NCBI GenBank assembly: GCA_900542035.1
Contig: UQMJ01000009.1
Span: forward strand, 1-64,000
Direction: 5' to 3'
DNA: 64,000 nt
From: an uncultured Clostridium sp.
Lineage (GTDB): Bacteria > Bacillota > Clostridia > Lachnospirales > Lachnospiraceae
The stretch's first letter is position 1; each line of letters opens with the position of its first letter. Made by a program: the position numbers and the translations under genes. This document shows positions 49,549-58,545 of the stretch, piece after piece. The notes under the pieces were generated by a model. That model did not search any database, was not told where the DNA came from, and saw only the letters and a list, made by a program, of their open reading frames with translations.

Positions 49549-51627
49549 ATGGAAAAGGATTGCAATAGATTAATAAAAGAAGCGCTGTTTACGTCTGAGA
49601 CAAGAGATTACCGCAGGCCGGAAGAACCGGATCCAGGGGACAGCGTCATGCTGCGGTTCCGGACAGGCAGACAGAATGCCAGCCATGTCTTTATCGGAAT
49701 CCATGGGACGGATATGTTAAAAGAAATCCCCAAAGTCGAGAGCGACGATTTGTTTGATTACTACAGCGGAAGCATTGAAGTTGGAAAAAAGCAGGTCCGT
49801 TATTATTTTCAAATTATTTATAATGGAGAAGTGTGCTATTTTAACCGCTTAGGAGCTACTCTGGACAATCGGGAACAGTTTGGATTTTGCATTACGCCTG
49901 GATTTCATGTGCCGGAATGGGCAAAAGGTGCGGTAATGTATCAGATTTATGTAGACCGGTTTTGCAACGGCAACAGAAGCAACGATGTTCTGGATAATGA
50001 ATACGTTTATATCGGACGTCCGGTACAGCGGGCAGAACATTGGAATGATTATCCGGAGCCAATGGATGTCCGCAGGTTTTACGGAGGCGATTTGCAAGGC
50101 GTTCTGGACAAGCTCAATTATATCCAGAGCCTGGGAGTGACGGCGATTTACTTTAATCCGCTTTTTGTGTCTCCGTCCAACCATAAATACGATATTCAGG
50201 ATTATGAGCATATTGATCCTCATTTTGGGATCATTCAAAACAGCAGCGGGAGTCTGGTACAGCCAGATGCAGAAACCAATGAAGACGCAGGGAAGTATGT
50301 GTCCAGAACGGCAGACAGAAAAAATCTGGAAGCCAGCGACGCCTTGTTTTTAACGCTTGTGGAAGAAATGCACCGCAGAGGGATGCGTGTGATTATTGAC
50401 GGTGTGTTTAATCATTGCGGTTCTTTTAACAAATGGCTGGATCGGGAACGGATTTACCAGAGGGAAGGCAGTTACGAGGCGGGCGCATATGTATCTGCAG
50501 ACAGCCCGTATCGTTCCTTTTTCCATTTTAATAAATCCCAGCCGGAAAACTGGCCCTACAACGGCAGCTACGACGGCTGGTGGGGGCATGATACGCTGCC
50601 TAAGCTGAATTATGAAGGTTCTCCCATACTGGAACAGTACGTGCTGGATATTGCGAAAAAATGGGTGTCCAAGCCTTACTGCGTAGACGGGTGGCGTCTG
50701 GATGTAGCTGCGGATTTGGGGCATAGTGCGGAGTATAATCACTGGTTCTGGCAGAAGTTCCGGAAGGAAGTAAAAAAGGCGAACCCAGAAGCGCTGATTC
50801 TGGCTGAACATTATGGAGATCCATCCGAGTGGCTTCAGGGAGACCAGTGGGATTCCGTTATGAATTATGATGCGTTTATGGAGCCTCTGACCTGGTTTTT
50901 AACCGGAATGGAAAAACACAGCGACGAGTATCGGGAAGACCTGCTGGGGGACGGCAGGGAATTTTTCTCCTCTATGATTTATAATATGAGCCGGATGCAG
51001 ACAAATTCCGTTTTTGTGGCAATGAACGAACTGTCTAATCACGATCACTCCCGTTTCCTGACCAGAACCAATCATATGGTAGGAAGAATCGGGGAGTTAA
51101 GTCCGGAAGATGCATCCAGGGATGTCAATCTGGGTGTGATGAGAGAAGCGGTAATGGTACAGATGACCTGGCCTGGAGCGCCTACGATTTATTATGGAGA
51201 TGAAGCGGGACTGTGTGGATTTACGGATCCGGACAACCGGAGAACCTATCCCTGGGGCCATGAAGATCTGGAACTGATGGAGTATCATCGCTATATGACG
51301 GGAATCCACAACCGGATTCCAGCTCTTAAATGGGGAGCGCTGAAGCCTCTTGTAGCGGATTACCAGGTTATTGCATATGGCCGGATTGACGGAGAATATA
51401 AATGCGTAACCGTATTGAATAATGACCAGACAGAACGCCATATCGAAGTTCCGGTCTGGGAACTGGGGATTAATGACGATACCAGATTAAGCCGGATTAT
51501 GATGAGTACGGAGCAGGGCTATAATGCAGGCGTTCTTCCGGCATCGGTAAGGGATGGAAAGCTGACGCTTCTTATGCCTCCGGTCAGCAGCGCGCTGTTT
51601 ATTACGCGGGCTGGGGATTTTTATTAA
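49549..51627 (+). CDS. GH13 alpha-glycosidase (neopullulanase-like)
   Basis: Alpha-amylase-family enzyme of 692 residues. An N-terminal beta-sandwich (about 1-125) precedes the barrel with SPSNHKYDIQDYEHIDPHFG, region I DGVFNHCG, the nucleophile Asp in DGWRLDVAADLGH, the acid Glu in LILAEHYGDPSEW and NELSNHDHSRF; a C-terminal beta domain follows. There is no signal peptide, so it acts on maltodextrins, cyclodextrins or glycogen in the cytosol. AAGTATG and a weak upstream GAGG are the only ribosome signals. It lies alone before the tRNA cluster. Confidence 0.93.
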   Translation: MEKDCNRLIKEALFTSETRDYRRPEEPDPGDSVMLRFRTGRQNASHVFIGIHGTDMLKEIPKVESDDLFDYYSGSIEVGKKQVRYYFQIIYNGEVCYFNRLGATLDNREQFGFCITPGFHVPEWAKGAVMYQIYVDRFCNGNRSNDVLDNEYVYIGRPVQRAEHWNDYPEPMDVRRFYGGDLQGVLDKLNYIQSLGVTAIYFNPLFVSPSNHKYDIQDYEHIDPHFGIIQNSSGSLVQPDAETNEDAGKYVSRTADRKNLEASDALFLTLVEEMHRRGMRVIIDGVFNHCGSFNKWLDRERIYQREGSYEAGAYVSADSPYRSFFHFNKSQPENWPYNGSYDGWWGHDTLPKLNYEGSPILEQYVLDIAKKWVSKPYCVDGWRLDVAADLGHSAEYNHWFWQKFRKEVKKANPEALILAEHYGDPSEWLQGDQWDSVMNYDAFMEPLTWFLTGMEKHSDEYREDLLGDGREFFSSMIYNMSRMQTNSVFVAMNELSNHDHSRFLTRTNHMVGRIGELSPEDASRDVNLGVMREAVMVQMTWPGAPTIYYGDEAGLCGFTDPDNRRTYPWGHEDLELMEYHRYMTGIHNRIPALKWGALKPLVADYQVIAYGRIDGEYKCVTVLNNDQTERHIEVPVWELGINDDTRLSRIMMSTEQGYNAGVLPASVRDGKLTLLMPPVSSALFITRAGDFY

Positions 51628-51690
51628 GTAAAAAATACTTGCTTTTTTGACAGGGTTGTGATAATATAATCAATGCTTATCCGAGCATTT

Positions 51691-51772
51691 GGATGGATTC
51701 CCGAGTGGCCAAAGGGGGCAGACTGTAAATCTGTTGCGACACGCTTCGATGGTTCGAATCCATCTCCATCCA
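51691..51772 (+). tRNA. tRNA-Tyr (GTA)
   Basis: Class II tRNA of 82 bases with a long variable arm. Acceptor arm GGATGGA/TCCATCC, anticodon GTA in CTGTAAA, T arm GATGG/CCATC. First of a four-tRNA cluster. CCA is not encoded. Confidence 0.95.
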
Positions 51773-51798
51773 TTTAAAAATTTTATATTACTCACTAT

Positions 51799-51872
51799 CG
51801 CGGGGTGGAGCAGTCTGGAAGCTCGTCGGGCTCATAACCCGAAGGTCATAGGTTCAAATCCTGTCCCCGCTA
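51799..51872 (+). tRNA. Initiator tRNA-fMet (CAT)
   Basis: Anticodon CAT in CTCATAA, flanked by the GGG/CCC anticodon-stem pairs of initiator tRNA. The first acceptor pair is a mismatch (C1 with T72), another initiator feature. Confidence 0.95.
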
Positions 51873-51877
51873 CTCAT

Positions 51878-51950
<73 letters not shown>

Positions 51951-51961
51951 TCTTCTTTTAT

Positions 51962-52034
51962 GGGGTATTAGCTCAGGCGGTAGAGCACTTGACTTTTAAT
52001 CAAGTTGTCCGGGGTTCGAGTCCCCGATGCCTCA
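51962..52034 (+). tRNA. tRNA-Lys (TTT)
   Basis: 73 bases. Acceptor GGGGTAT/ATGCCTC with G-T pairs, anticodon TTT in CTTTTAA, T arm CGGGG/CCCCG. Last gene of the cluster. Confidence 0.95.
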
Positions 52035-52040
52035 CGAATA

Positions 52041-52079
52041 GTCGTTTTCCTTATAATCTAAGGAGAACGGCTTTTTTTG
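52041..52079 (+). terminator. Terminator of the tRNA cluster
   Basis: A 13-base stem with G-T pairs (52041-52053 with 52059-52071) is followed by TTTTTTTG, 7 bases after tRNA-Lys. Confidence 0.88.
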
Positions 52080-52097
52080 TGTATAAAGAGCAATCAA

Positions 52098-52136
52098 TAA
52101 AGTCCTAGTTTTCTGATTAAACAGCTAGGACTTTTA
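52098..52136 (-). terminator. Terminator of the RpiR gene
   Basis: AAAGTCCTAG/CTAGGACTTTT inverted repeat (about 52099-52108 with 52125-52135). On the minus strand it follows the RpiR stop by 13 bases and runs into T-rich DNA. It may act in both directions. Confidence 0.75.
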
Positions 52137-52148
52137 TAGGATTAAAAA

Positions 52149-52919
52149 CTATTGATTGAGTTTCGCCAGTTTTTTATTTAAGACTTCCATAATCATTTCG
52201 ATAAACATATAAAATGTAATGGCATCATCTAATAAATAGGTATTTTTAGAGTGGCTTAAAAGAGGAAGAACAGCTACTGTATCAGCTAACTTTGCAAGAG
52301 TACACTTTGGAGTCATGGTTATCAGAATTACCTTCACTCTGTTTTTATGGTATTCTTTTACCAGATTTTCATAAAGTTCTAATCCACTGATAGAAAATAT
52401 AATAATGACATCACCCTGCTTTAAGATGGATGAATAATTTTCCATAATACTGGAATCCTCAATAGGACGGCAGTCAATTCCAAAGCGGTTTAAGCGAAAG
52501 GCCATTTGCTTGGCAGAATAGAATGAATGCATATATCCTAAAGTAATTACTCGCTTAGAGTATAGAATTGCATCAGCAATTTCATCTAACAAAGGAGAAT
52601 TATTAAAAGAGGCCATTTGCTGCAGTCCCTCACAGTAGTATTGCAGCACACTGTCGGAAACCGCCTGGTTTCCAAACGAATGGTTTGAAGATTCACTAAG
52701 TTCGTGTAAAAGAGCATATTTAAACTCAGAATAGCCATGATAACCTAACTTTTGGCATAAACGAATGACTGCGCTGCGGCTGGTATTACAGGTGGAAGCA
52801 ATTGCTTCACTGGAAAAACGTTGTATATCATATGGGTATTCTAAGAGATAATCTGCGACTTTTCGTTCGTTTCTAGATAATTCTGGAAGCATTTCCTTTA
52901 ATTGTATTATAACAGACAT
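52149..52919 (-). CDS. RpiR/MurR-family sugar-responsive regulator
   Basis: Cytosolic regulator of 256 residues. The N-terminal helix-turn-helix (about 1-75; LPELSRNERKVADYLLEYP, TSRSAVIRLCQKLGYHGYSEFK) is followed by a SIS domain (about 115-245; ITLGYMHSFYSAKQMAFRL, DVIIIFSISGLELYENLV) that binds a sugar phosphate. It is divergent from the PTS gene and probably controls it and the sulfatase behind it. Candidate operator: the palindrome at 52999-53013. Confidence 0.92.
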   Translation of the reverse strand: MSVIIQLKEMLPELSRNERKVADYLLEYPYDIQRFSSEAIASTCNTSRSAVIRLCQKLGYHGYSEFKYALLHELSESSNHSFGNQAVSDSVLQYYCEGLQQMASFNNSPLLDEIADAILYSKRVITLGYMHSFYSAKQMAFRLNRFGIDCRPIEDSSIMENYSSILKQGDVIIIFSISGLELYENLVKEYHKNRVKVILITMTPKCTLAKLADTVAVLPLLSHSKNTYLLDDAITFYMFIEMIMEVLNKKLAKLNQ

Positions 52920-52952
52920 TTGTATATCCTCACATTTATATAATATGGTTTT

Positions 52953-52981
52953 ATTATAAAACGTTACAATGTGTTTGTCTA
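52953..52981 (-). promoter_or_regulatory. Promoter of the RpiR gene
   Basis: On the minus strand TAGACA (52981-52976), 17 bases and a perfect TATAAT (52958-52953). Confidence 0.7.
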
Positions 52982-52998
52982 TAAAAAGTCAAATGTTT

Positions 52999-53013
52999 CG
53001 GACAATTGTTCGG
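52999..53013. promoter_or_regulatory. Candidate RpiR operator
   Basis: CGGACAATTGTTCGG is a near-perfect 15-base palindrome centred on CAATTG. It lies between the divergent promoters, just upstream of the RpiR -35. Confidence 0.45.
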
Positions 53014-53104
53014 TTTTATGATAAGATTAATTGTTAAAATGCACAAAAACAGTCTGATTAAAATGAATAATGTGCCGAAAATGGACATATAGTTAATGAA
53101 TTTG

Positions 53105-53133
53105 TTGCAAAATTGAACATCAATATATATAAT
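53105..53133 (+). promoter_or_regulatory. Promoter of the PTS-sulfatase operon
   Basis: TTGCAA (53105-53110), 17 bases, perfect TATAAT (53128-53133), leaving an 83-base leader before the PTS ATG. Confidence 0.75.
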
Positions 53134-53216
53134 GGACGTATCAGAGGATGACAGGGCCCATCATTCTAGGGAAAGCAGAATATCACATAGCAGGAAAACT
53201 GTTTAGGAGGACAATT

Positions 53217-54686
53217 ATGGCAAAGGTAGATTACAAGGCTTTAGCTCCTTTCATTATTGAAAATGTAGGAGGTAAAGAAAATGTAGATTCTTTAACTCAT
53301 TGTGTTACTCGTCTGCGCTTTCGATTGAAGGATGAGTCATTAGCTAATAAAGAGGCTTTAAAATCAAAAGAGGGAATTATTGATGTTATTCAAAAAGGTG
53401 GTCAGTATCAGGTAGTAATTGGAAATGCTGTAGAGGAAGCCTTTGATGCGGTTATGGCAGTTGGAGGATTTGGAAGCGGAGGCGCTCCATCTTCTGCTGA
53501 GGAAAAGCCTAAAGGAGTTGTAAATCAGTTTATTTCAGTAATTTCTGGTATTTTTACTCCGTTGCTAGGATTAATGTGTGGCTGCGGTATTCTAAAAGGT
53601 TTAGTTGCATTTTTTGGAGCATTAGGACTTTTAAGTACAACTTCTGGTACTTATGTAATTATTAATTCCATTGGGGATGTAATTTTCTATTTCTTCCCAG
53701 TTTTTGTAGGATATACAGCTGCAGAAAAATTCGGAATGAATAAATTTATTGGAATGGCTGTTGGAGCAGCTATGATTCATCCGTCTGTAGCCGGATTGAA
53801 GTCAGCAGAAGTAATGTATACCGTTTTTGAGGGAACCGTATTTTCATCGAATGTAACGGCGACATTTTGTGGAATTCCAGTTTTATTGATGAATTATTCT
53901 TCTACAGTCATTCCGGCTGTTTTAGCAGTCTGGGTTGGTTCCAAAGTTGAAAAGTTCTTTAAGAAGATTATTCCGACCGTATTAAAAATGTTTTTGGTTC
54001 CAGCATTTACCCTGTTAGTAACGGTTGTAATTACATTATTGGCAGTAGGTCCAGTAGCTACTTGGATTAGTGATATAATTGGAGCAGCATTTATGGCTCT
54101 TCACGATATCAGCCCAGTTATTACTGGTGCATTAGTAGGAGGTTTATGGCAGGTTCTGGTTATGTTTGGTCTCCATCAGGGAATTGTTCCTATTCAAATT
54201 AGTAATTTAATGGCGAACGGATATGAAAATGTTATTTGCTGTATGCAGGCAGTACCATTTGTTACTTGTGCAGTTGTATTTGCAGTGTACGTTAAAACCC
54301 GTAATAAAAAGACAAAGGAAACAGCACTTCCAGCAGCAATTTCCAGCTTTTTTGGCGTTAGTGAACCTTCCATTTATGGTATTACGCTGCCATTGAAGAC
54401 TCCATTTATTATTACATTGATTGCTTCCGCAGTAGGCGGTGCAATTATGGGGCTTTTAGATGTCAAGAAATATAATATGGGCGGACTTGGATTATTTGCT
54501 TTTCCAGCCTATATTAATCCGGAAACCGGATTTGATATGTCATTTTATGGCGTATTAATTGCAGTAGGAGTTGCTATGGTACTGGGCTTTGTACTGACTA
54601 TGATTTTATTTAAAGATAAAGATGGCGTGGAAGTTCAGGATCCTAGAGCTTCGAAAGAAGCAGTAAAGAAGAAAATTAGAAGATAA
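53217..54686 (+). CDS. PTS transporter EIIBC (glucose/beta-glucoside superfamily)
   Basis: Sugar permease-kinase of 489 residues. The N-terminal EIIB domain (about 5-85) carries the phosphorylated Cys in LTHCVTRLRFRL; after a linker, the EIIC domain (about 105-475) has about ten membrane segments and GLHQGIVPIQISN and FFGVSEPSIYGITLPL motifs. No EIIA is fused, so one must come from elsewhere. ATG 53217 follows TAGGAGG. Its operon partner is a cytosolic sulfatase and its divergent regulator a SIS-type protein, so the imported sugar is probably a sulfated amino sugar or similar (inference). Confidence 0.93.
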   Translation: MAKVDYKALAPFIIENVGGKENVDSLTHCVTRLRFRLKDESLANKEALKSKEGIIDVIQKGGQYQVVIGNAVEEAFDAVMAVGGFGSGGAPSSAEEKPKGVVNQFISVISGIFTPLLGLMCGCGILKGLVAFFGALGLLSTTSGTYVIINSIGDVIFYFFPVFVGYTAAEKFGMNKFIGMAVGAAMIHPSVAGLKSAEVMYTVFEGTVFSSNVTATFCGIPVLLMNYSSTVIPAVLAVWVGSKVEKFFKKIIPTVLKMFLVPAFTLLVTVVITLLAVGPVATWISDIIGAAFMALHDISPVITGALVGGLWQVLVMFGLHQGIVPIQISNLMANGYENVICCMQAVPFVTCAVVFAVYVKTRNKKTKETALPAAISSFFGVSEPSIYGITLPLKTPFIITLIASAVGGAIMGLLDVKKYNMGGLGLFAFPAYINPETGFDMSFYGVLIAVGVAMVLGFVLTMILFKDKDGVEVQDPRASKEAVKKKIRR

Positions 54687-54721
54687 GAAAAGGATTTAGA
54701 TGTGATAGGAGATGGCATATT

Positions 54722-56194
54722 ATGAGAGCTGTAATGGTAATGTTTGATACACTGACCAGGAAATTTTTACCAAATTACGGATGCAATTGGACTAAAATGC
54801 CCAATTTTCAACGGTTAGAAGAGCACTGTATCAGGTTTGATAATTTTTATGCGGGCAGTCTCCCATGTATGCCTGCACGACGGGAACTGCACACAGGAAA
54901 ATATAATTTCCTTTACAGAGGATGGGGGCCGTTAGAGCCTTTTGACAAATCGGTAATGGAAGTATTAAGGGAATATGGTGTTTATACACATTTGTGTACG
55001 GATCATTCCCATTATTGGGAAGACGGCGGATGCACTTATCACAACCGGTATGATACCTGGGAGGGATTCAGGGGGCAGGAAGGAGATCGGTTTGTTGCCC
55101 ATGACATTGAAGCGGAAATTCCTGCAGATCGGAATCCCTTAAATAAACAGGGAATTTCAGTAAATCAACACTATCGCAACCGTCTGCGTCAGCAGACAGA
55201 GGAAGAAATGCCCAGTGCTATGACAGTGGCAGCCGGACTGGAATTTTTAAAGGAACACGAAAAGAAGGATAACTGGTTCTTACAGATAGAATGTTTTGAT
55301 CCTCACGAACCATTTTACGTACCTCAAAAATATCGGGAATTATACGGACTTCCAGAAGAAGAAACATTAAACTGGCCAAGATACGGTATGATTCCAAGTG
55401 GTAATTACCATAAAGACCTACAAAATGCGGCGAAAGAATATGCAGCGCTTATGACGATGTGTGACGTTCATGTAGGAAAAGTCCTGGATTTTATGGATGA
55501 ACATGATATGTGGAAGGATACCGCTTTGATTGTAAACACCGATCATGGTTTTTTGCTAGGTGAACACGATTGTCTTGGAAAGAATTTTCCTCCCATTTAT
55601 GATGAATTGGTTCATACACCATTTTTCATTTACGTTCCAGGTATAGAAGGTAAAAACCATACCAGCCAGTTAGCTAGTACCGTAGACATAGCACCTACTT
55701 TATTGGACATTTTTGGATGCCCTTCTAAAAAGATGGGAGAAATGGACGGGACTTCCATACTTCCAATTCTTACAGAAGAGAAAGAGATTCGAGATATGAC
55801 GCTTTTTGGAGTGCATGGCTCTTATACTTGTTGTACAGATGGACATATGGTATATATGAAAGCGAATAAAGATGAAACCAATAGTCCCATTTATGAGTAT
55901 ACAATGATGCCTACAAATATAAGAGGATATTTTACGGATGAACAGTTAAAACAGGCAGAATTAATAGAAGGATGCCGATTTACGAATGGGATTCCATGCT
56001 TACGGATGCCATCTGTACTTCCATATTATCATGCAGACCGCTTTGGAGACAGATTATATGATTTGGACGAAGATCCAAGTCAAAAGAAAAATCTATTAAC
56101 GAATGAAACTGCTGTGATATGGAATCAAAAGCTTTCGGATACTTTAAAGAAAGCAGACGCTCCGAAAGAAGAATATGAACGTCTGGGACTATAG
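54722..56194 (+). CDS. Type I sulfatase, cytosolic (3)
   Basis: Sulfatase of 490 residues with the formylglycine motif CMPAR (Cys49), first metal site MVMFDTLTRKF and second metal site VNTDHGFLLGEHDCLGK near 280. No signal peptide. It follows the PTS gene by 35 bases on the same transcript, so it should release sulfate from the phosphorylated sugar after uptake. It is the third sulfatase of the window and belongs to a different subgroup from the ABC-linked pair, judging from the differing CMPAR/CQPAR/CSPHR contexts. The substrate is not known. Confidence 0.92.
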   Translation: MRAVMVMFDTLTRKFLPNYGCNWTKMPNFQRLEEHCIRFDNFYAGSLPCMPARRELHTGKYNFLYRGWGPLEPFDKSVMEVLREYGVYTHLCTDHSHYWEDGGCTYHNRYDTWEGFRGQEGDRFVAHDIEAEIPADRNPLNKQGISVNQHYRNRLRQQTEEEMPSAMTVAAGLEFLKEHEKKDNWFLQIECFDPHEPFYVPQKYRELYGLPEEETLNWPRYGMIPSGNYHKDLQNAAKEYAALMTMCDVHVGKVLDFMDEHDMWKDTALIVNTDHGFLLGEHDCLGKNFPPIYDELVHTPFFIYVPGIEGKNHTSQLASTVDIAPTLLDIFGCPSKKMGEMDGTSILPILTEEKEIRDMTLFGVHGSYTCCTDGHMVYMKANKDETNSPIYEYTMMPTNIRGYFTDEQLKQAELIEGCRFTNGIPCLRMPSVLPYYHADRFGDRLYDLDEDPSQKKNLLTNETAVIWNQKLSDTLKKADAPKEEYERLGL

Positions 56195-56247
56195 GATATA
56201 TATGGATGTAATGTAAGAATTTGCAGAATTTTGTAAGGTTTCTTTTC

Positions 56248-56276
56248 TTGTAATGCTTGGCAAAGTCTGATAGGAT
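56248..56276 (+). promoter_or_regulatory. Promoter of the propeller-like membrane protein
   Basis: TTGTAA (56248-56253), 17 bases, TAGGAT (56271-56276), with TG one base before the -10. Confidence 0.6.
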
Positions 56277-56301
56277 AAACGTAGCTGATTGGAGGAGTAT
56301 G

Positions 56302-58143
56302 ATGGCAAGCAGAAAGAAAAAAAGAAAAGAATCCTATCTCTGGAGTACCATGATGGTGATATGTGCAATCTGTACTCTGTTAGTTGCAGTTTTGGTAGTT
56401 GCGACCGTATTTTTTAAGATAAAAAAAGATGCATGGAATCCGGACAAACAGGTTCCAGAGACAACTGCATCTGAAATTGTAATCGAGACAGAAGCTATTT
56501 ACGGATGGGTTGAGACGGAACAGGGCACAAAATTCAGAGAGGAAGACGGCACATTTGCTAAAGATACCTGGAAAGTCTGGGAAGACGGCTTATATTACTT
56601 AAATGACAACGGGATTATGGAAACAGGCAGTTCCTGTTCAATTGATGGGTGGATTTGTCAATTTGCAGAGTCCGGACGTTTAAAGGATATTCAGATGGAT
56701 TTCAATTATCAGGGAAAGACCCAGGAGGAAATAGAAACAGGGAAAAAGAGCATGGTAAGAGGAAATGAGTTCTATGCCTATTTAGATACCAGTTCTGCCT
56801 ATAAAGGAGCATTTTATCCCATTCGGTATAAGAAATCCACAGAAGAAGAGGAAGAGTATCTGGGAGGAAAAAATACGCCAGAAGTGGCATCTCCCAATGC
56901 ATTGGCAATAGGAGACGGATGGGTCTATTATCTGGCATTAGCGCCGTCAAATGAAGGATTAAATGCAGAAGAACAGGGGGTGAATGGCTCTTTGTTCCGG
57001 ATGCGTCCGTCAGACCAGACAAAAGAACTTCTGTCTAATCAGGTTACTGGATTTTTGGAAGCAGAGGGACAGATTTATTATGCATCAAATGGAACGGTAT
57101 TCAAAGCAGAATCTGGAACTTCTTATCCAGTAGGAGAAAACCAGTATCAGGTAAAAATCCAGGACAATATCGCTTATCTTCTGGATGGTATGGGAAGTCT
57201 GGTATCTGGGGATGATTCTGGAATGAAGGTTATTGGAGACAGGCAATATAAACTGGATGACGGGAAAATTTCTTATGTGAAACCTGCAGTCCGCAGTGTC
57301 GGCGATATGACCTACGAACTGAAAAATGACGGCGGAAATGGAGTGATTTCCTGGAAAGACAACTCTGGCCAGAATGGGATTTTAGCACGCAGCGAATATG
57401 GCATTAACAGTTTCTGTATTGCGGAGGATTGGATTTATTACAGCGCGTATGTATCAAAAGGAACCAATGGGGAAAGATACAGTCAGATTTACCGGATTTC
57501 CATGGATGGAACGGAAAAGCAGCCGGCCAGCAGCGTATTTGAAGGAAACATTTTAAATCTCTATTATTATGAAAACCAGAAAACTATTTATGGAGAATAT
57601 TATCCGGTAAGCTGGAAATCAGGATATGGACAGATTGTAACGGTTGGTTTAGATGGAACAGTAAATAAAATTTCTGATTCAGGAGTCAGGAACGGAGATT
57701 TCAATGAGAATCAGGCATTAGAACTTTTACTGGTAAATGGGGAAACCATTACCTGCTATGAGCATGAGTCCCAGTGGGATTCCTGGGGACAGAGCTGGGA
57801 GATATTAGATACCAGAGCGATTCAGTTTTCCGGCGGGTCAAAAGAACTGGTGGCGGAAAGTATTCTGGTCGGCGGACAAGGAAGTCAGGGAGGACAAATC
57901 CTTCCAGGCGGAGAAGAAGAGACAGTGCCATCCAGTCAGGAGACGCTGCAGGAGACAACACAAGCTGCAGTTGTACCGGAACGTCCGGCAGAGACTATAC
58001 CAGCAGAACGTCCGGCAGAGACAGTGCCCAGGCCGGCAGAAACCATTGGAAACCAGGCGCCAGGCAGCGAGGTTTATACCCGCCCCAGTGAGACAATAGG
58101 CGGACAGCCAGAAAGCAATGCGGTTATTATTCCGGCTTTGTAG
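56302..58143 (+). CDS. Membrane-anchored protein with DUF5050-like propeller and Pro-rich tail
   Basis: Protein of about 613 residues. A short basic cytosolic start (RKKKRKE) is followed by one membrane helix (about 14-37) and an outer region with repeated W(V/I)YY...LYR-type strands (GDGWVYYLALAPSNEG, AEDWIYYSAYVSKG, YSQIYRISMDGTEK) resembling the DUF5050 beta-propeller. The last 70 residues are low-complexity repeats of RPAETxP/RPSETIG. The start is set by GGAGG six bases before ATG 56302; ATG 56299 is possible. A cell-surface sensor or binding role is plausible; the tail may cross the wall. Confidence 0.75.
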   Translation: MASRKKKRKESYLWSTMMVICAICTLLVAVLVVATVFFKIKKDAWNPDKQVPETTASEIVIETEAIYGWVETEQGTKFREEDGTFAKDTWKVWEDGLYYLNDNGIMETGSSCSIDGWICQFAESGRLKDIQMDFNYQGKTQEEIETGKKSMVRGNEFYAYLDTSSAYKGAFYPIRYKKSTEEEEEYLGGKNTPEVASPNALAIGDGWVYYLALAPSNEGLNAEEQGVNGSLFRMRPSDQTKELLSNQVTGFLEAEGQIYYASNGTVFKAESGTSYPVGENQYQVKIQDNIAYLLDGMGSLVSGDDSGMKVIGDRQYKLDDGKISYVKPAVRSVGDMTYELKNDGGNGVISWKDNSGQNGILARSEYGINSFCIAEDWIYYSAYVSKGTNGERYSQIYRISMDGTEKQPASSVFEGNILNLYYYENQKTIYGEYYPVSWKSGYGQIVTVGLDGTVNKISDSGVRNGDFNENQALELLLVNGETITCYEHESQWDSWGQSWEILDTRAIQFSGGSKELVAESILVGGQGSQGGQILPGGEEETVPSSQETLQETTQAAVVPERPAETIPAERPAETVPRPAETIGNQAPGSEVYTRPSETIGGQPESNAVIIPAL

Positions 58144-58177
58144 AAATGTTTTGCAGATTTTATAAGATTAGAATAAG

Positions 58178-58206
58178 CGGTCTGGAGAATCTCCAGGCCG
58201 TTTTAA
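58178..58206 (+). terminator. Terminator of the propeller-like gene
   Basis: CGGTCTGGAG (58178-58187) pairs with CTCCAGGCCG (58191-58200), followed by TTTTAAA. The stop is 35 bases upstream; the convergent small gene ends at 58227. Confidence 0.75.
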
Positions 58207-58226
58207 ATGGTGCCGGAGGAAAATAG

Positions 58227-58457
58227 TTACTCATCAAATTCGACTACTACATAGAATCCTCTGGAATTTTCTCTTACGTCTTTTACGATTCCGTATTCAG
58301 AAAGAATCCGATCCCGATTGGAATAGCAGCCGGACATTGCAACAGCTGGATCAATGATATAACTGTAGCCGCTGGTGCCGTCCCGTTCTATAATTTTCAC
58401 TTTATCGCCAGGTTTTACCAGCCCTGGACGTTCCATCTTAAATTCTTCGGTTCTCAA
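58227..58457 (-). CDS. Conserved-looking small protein, unknown function
   Basis: Protein of 76 residues, probably starting at TTG 58457, which lies seven bases after GGGAGGG; an in-frame ATG seven codons later has no ribosome site. The middle (VKPGDKVKIIERDGTSGYSY) and end (GIVKDVRENSRGFYVVVEF) look like a small beta-barrel of the SH3/KOW kind. I recognise no family. It is divergent from the decarboxylase gene and convergent with the propeller-like gene. Confidence 0.65.
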   Translation of the reverse strand: MRTEEFKMERPGLVKPGDKVKIIERDGTSGYSYIIDPAVAMSGCYSNRDRILSEYGIVKDVRENSRGFYVVVEFDE

Positions 58458-58545
58458 TGGATTTCCCTCCCTTGTTGAAATAATTTGGATTCTGTTTTAT
58501 TATAGAATAGATTTTAGCAAAAGGAAAGAGGCAGGACCAGCGATT

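Noticed and set aside
51647..51670. TTGACA followed by TATAAT before tRNA-Tyr
   Set aside because: The spacer is only 12 bases, too short for a sigma-A promoter; the true promoter of the tRNA cluster is not resolved.
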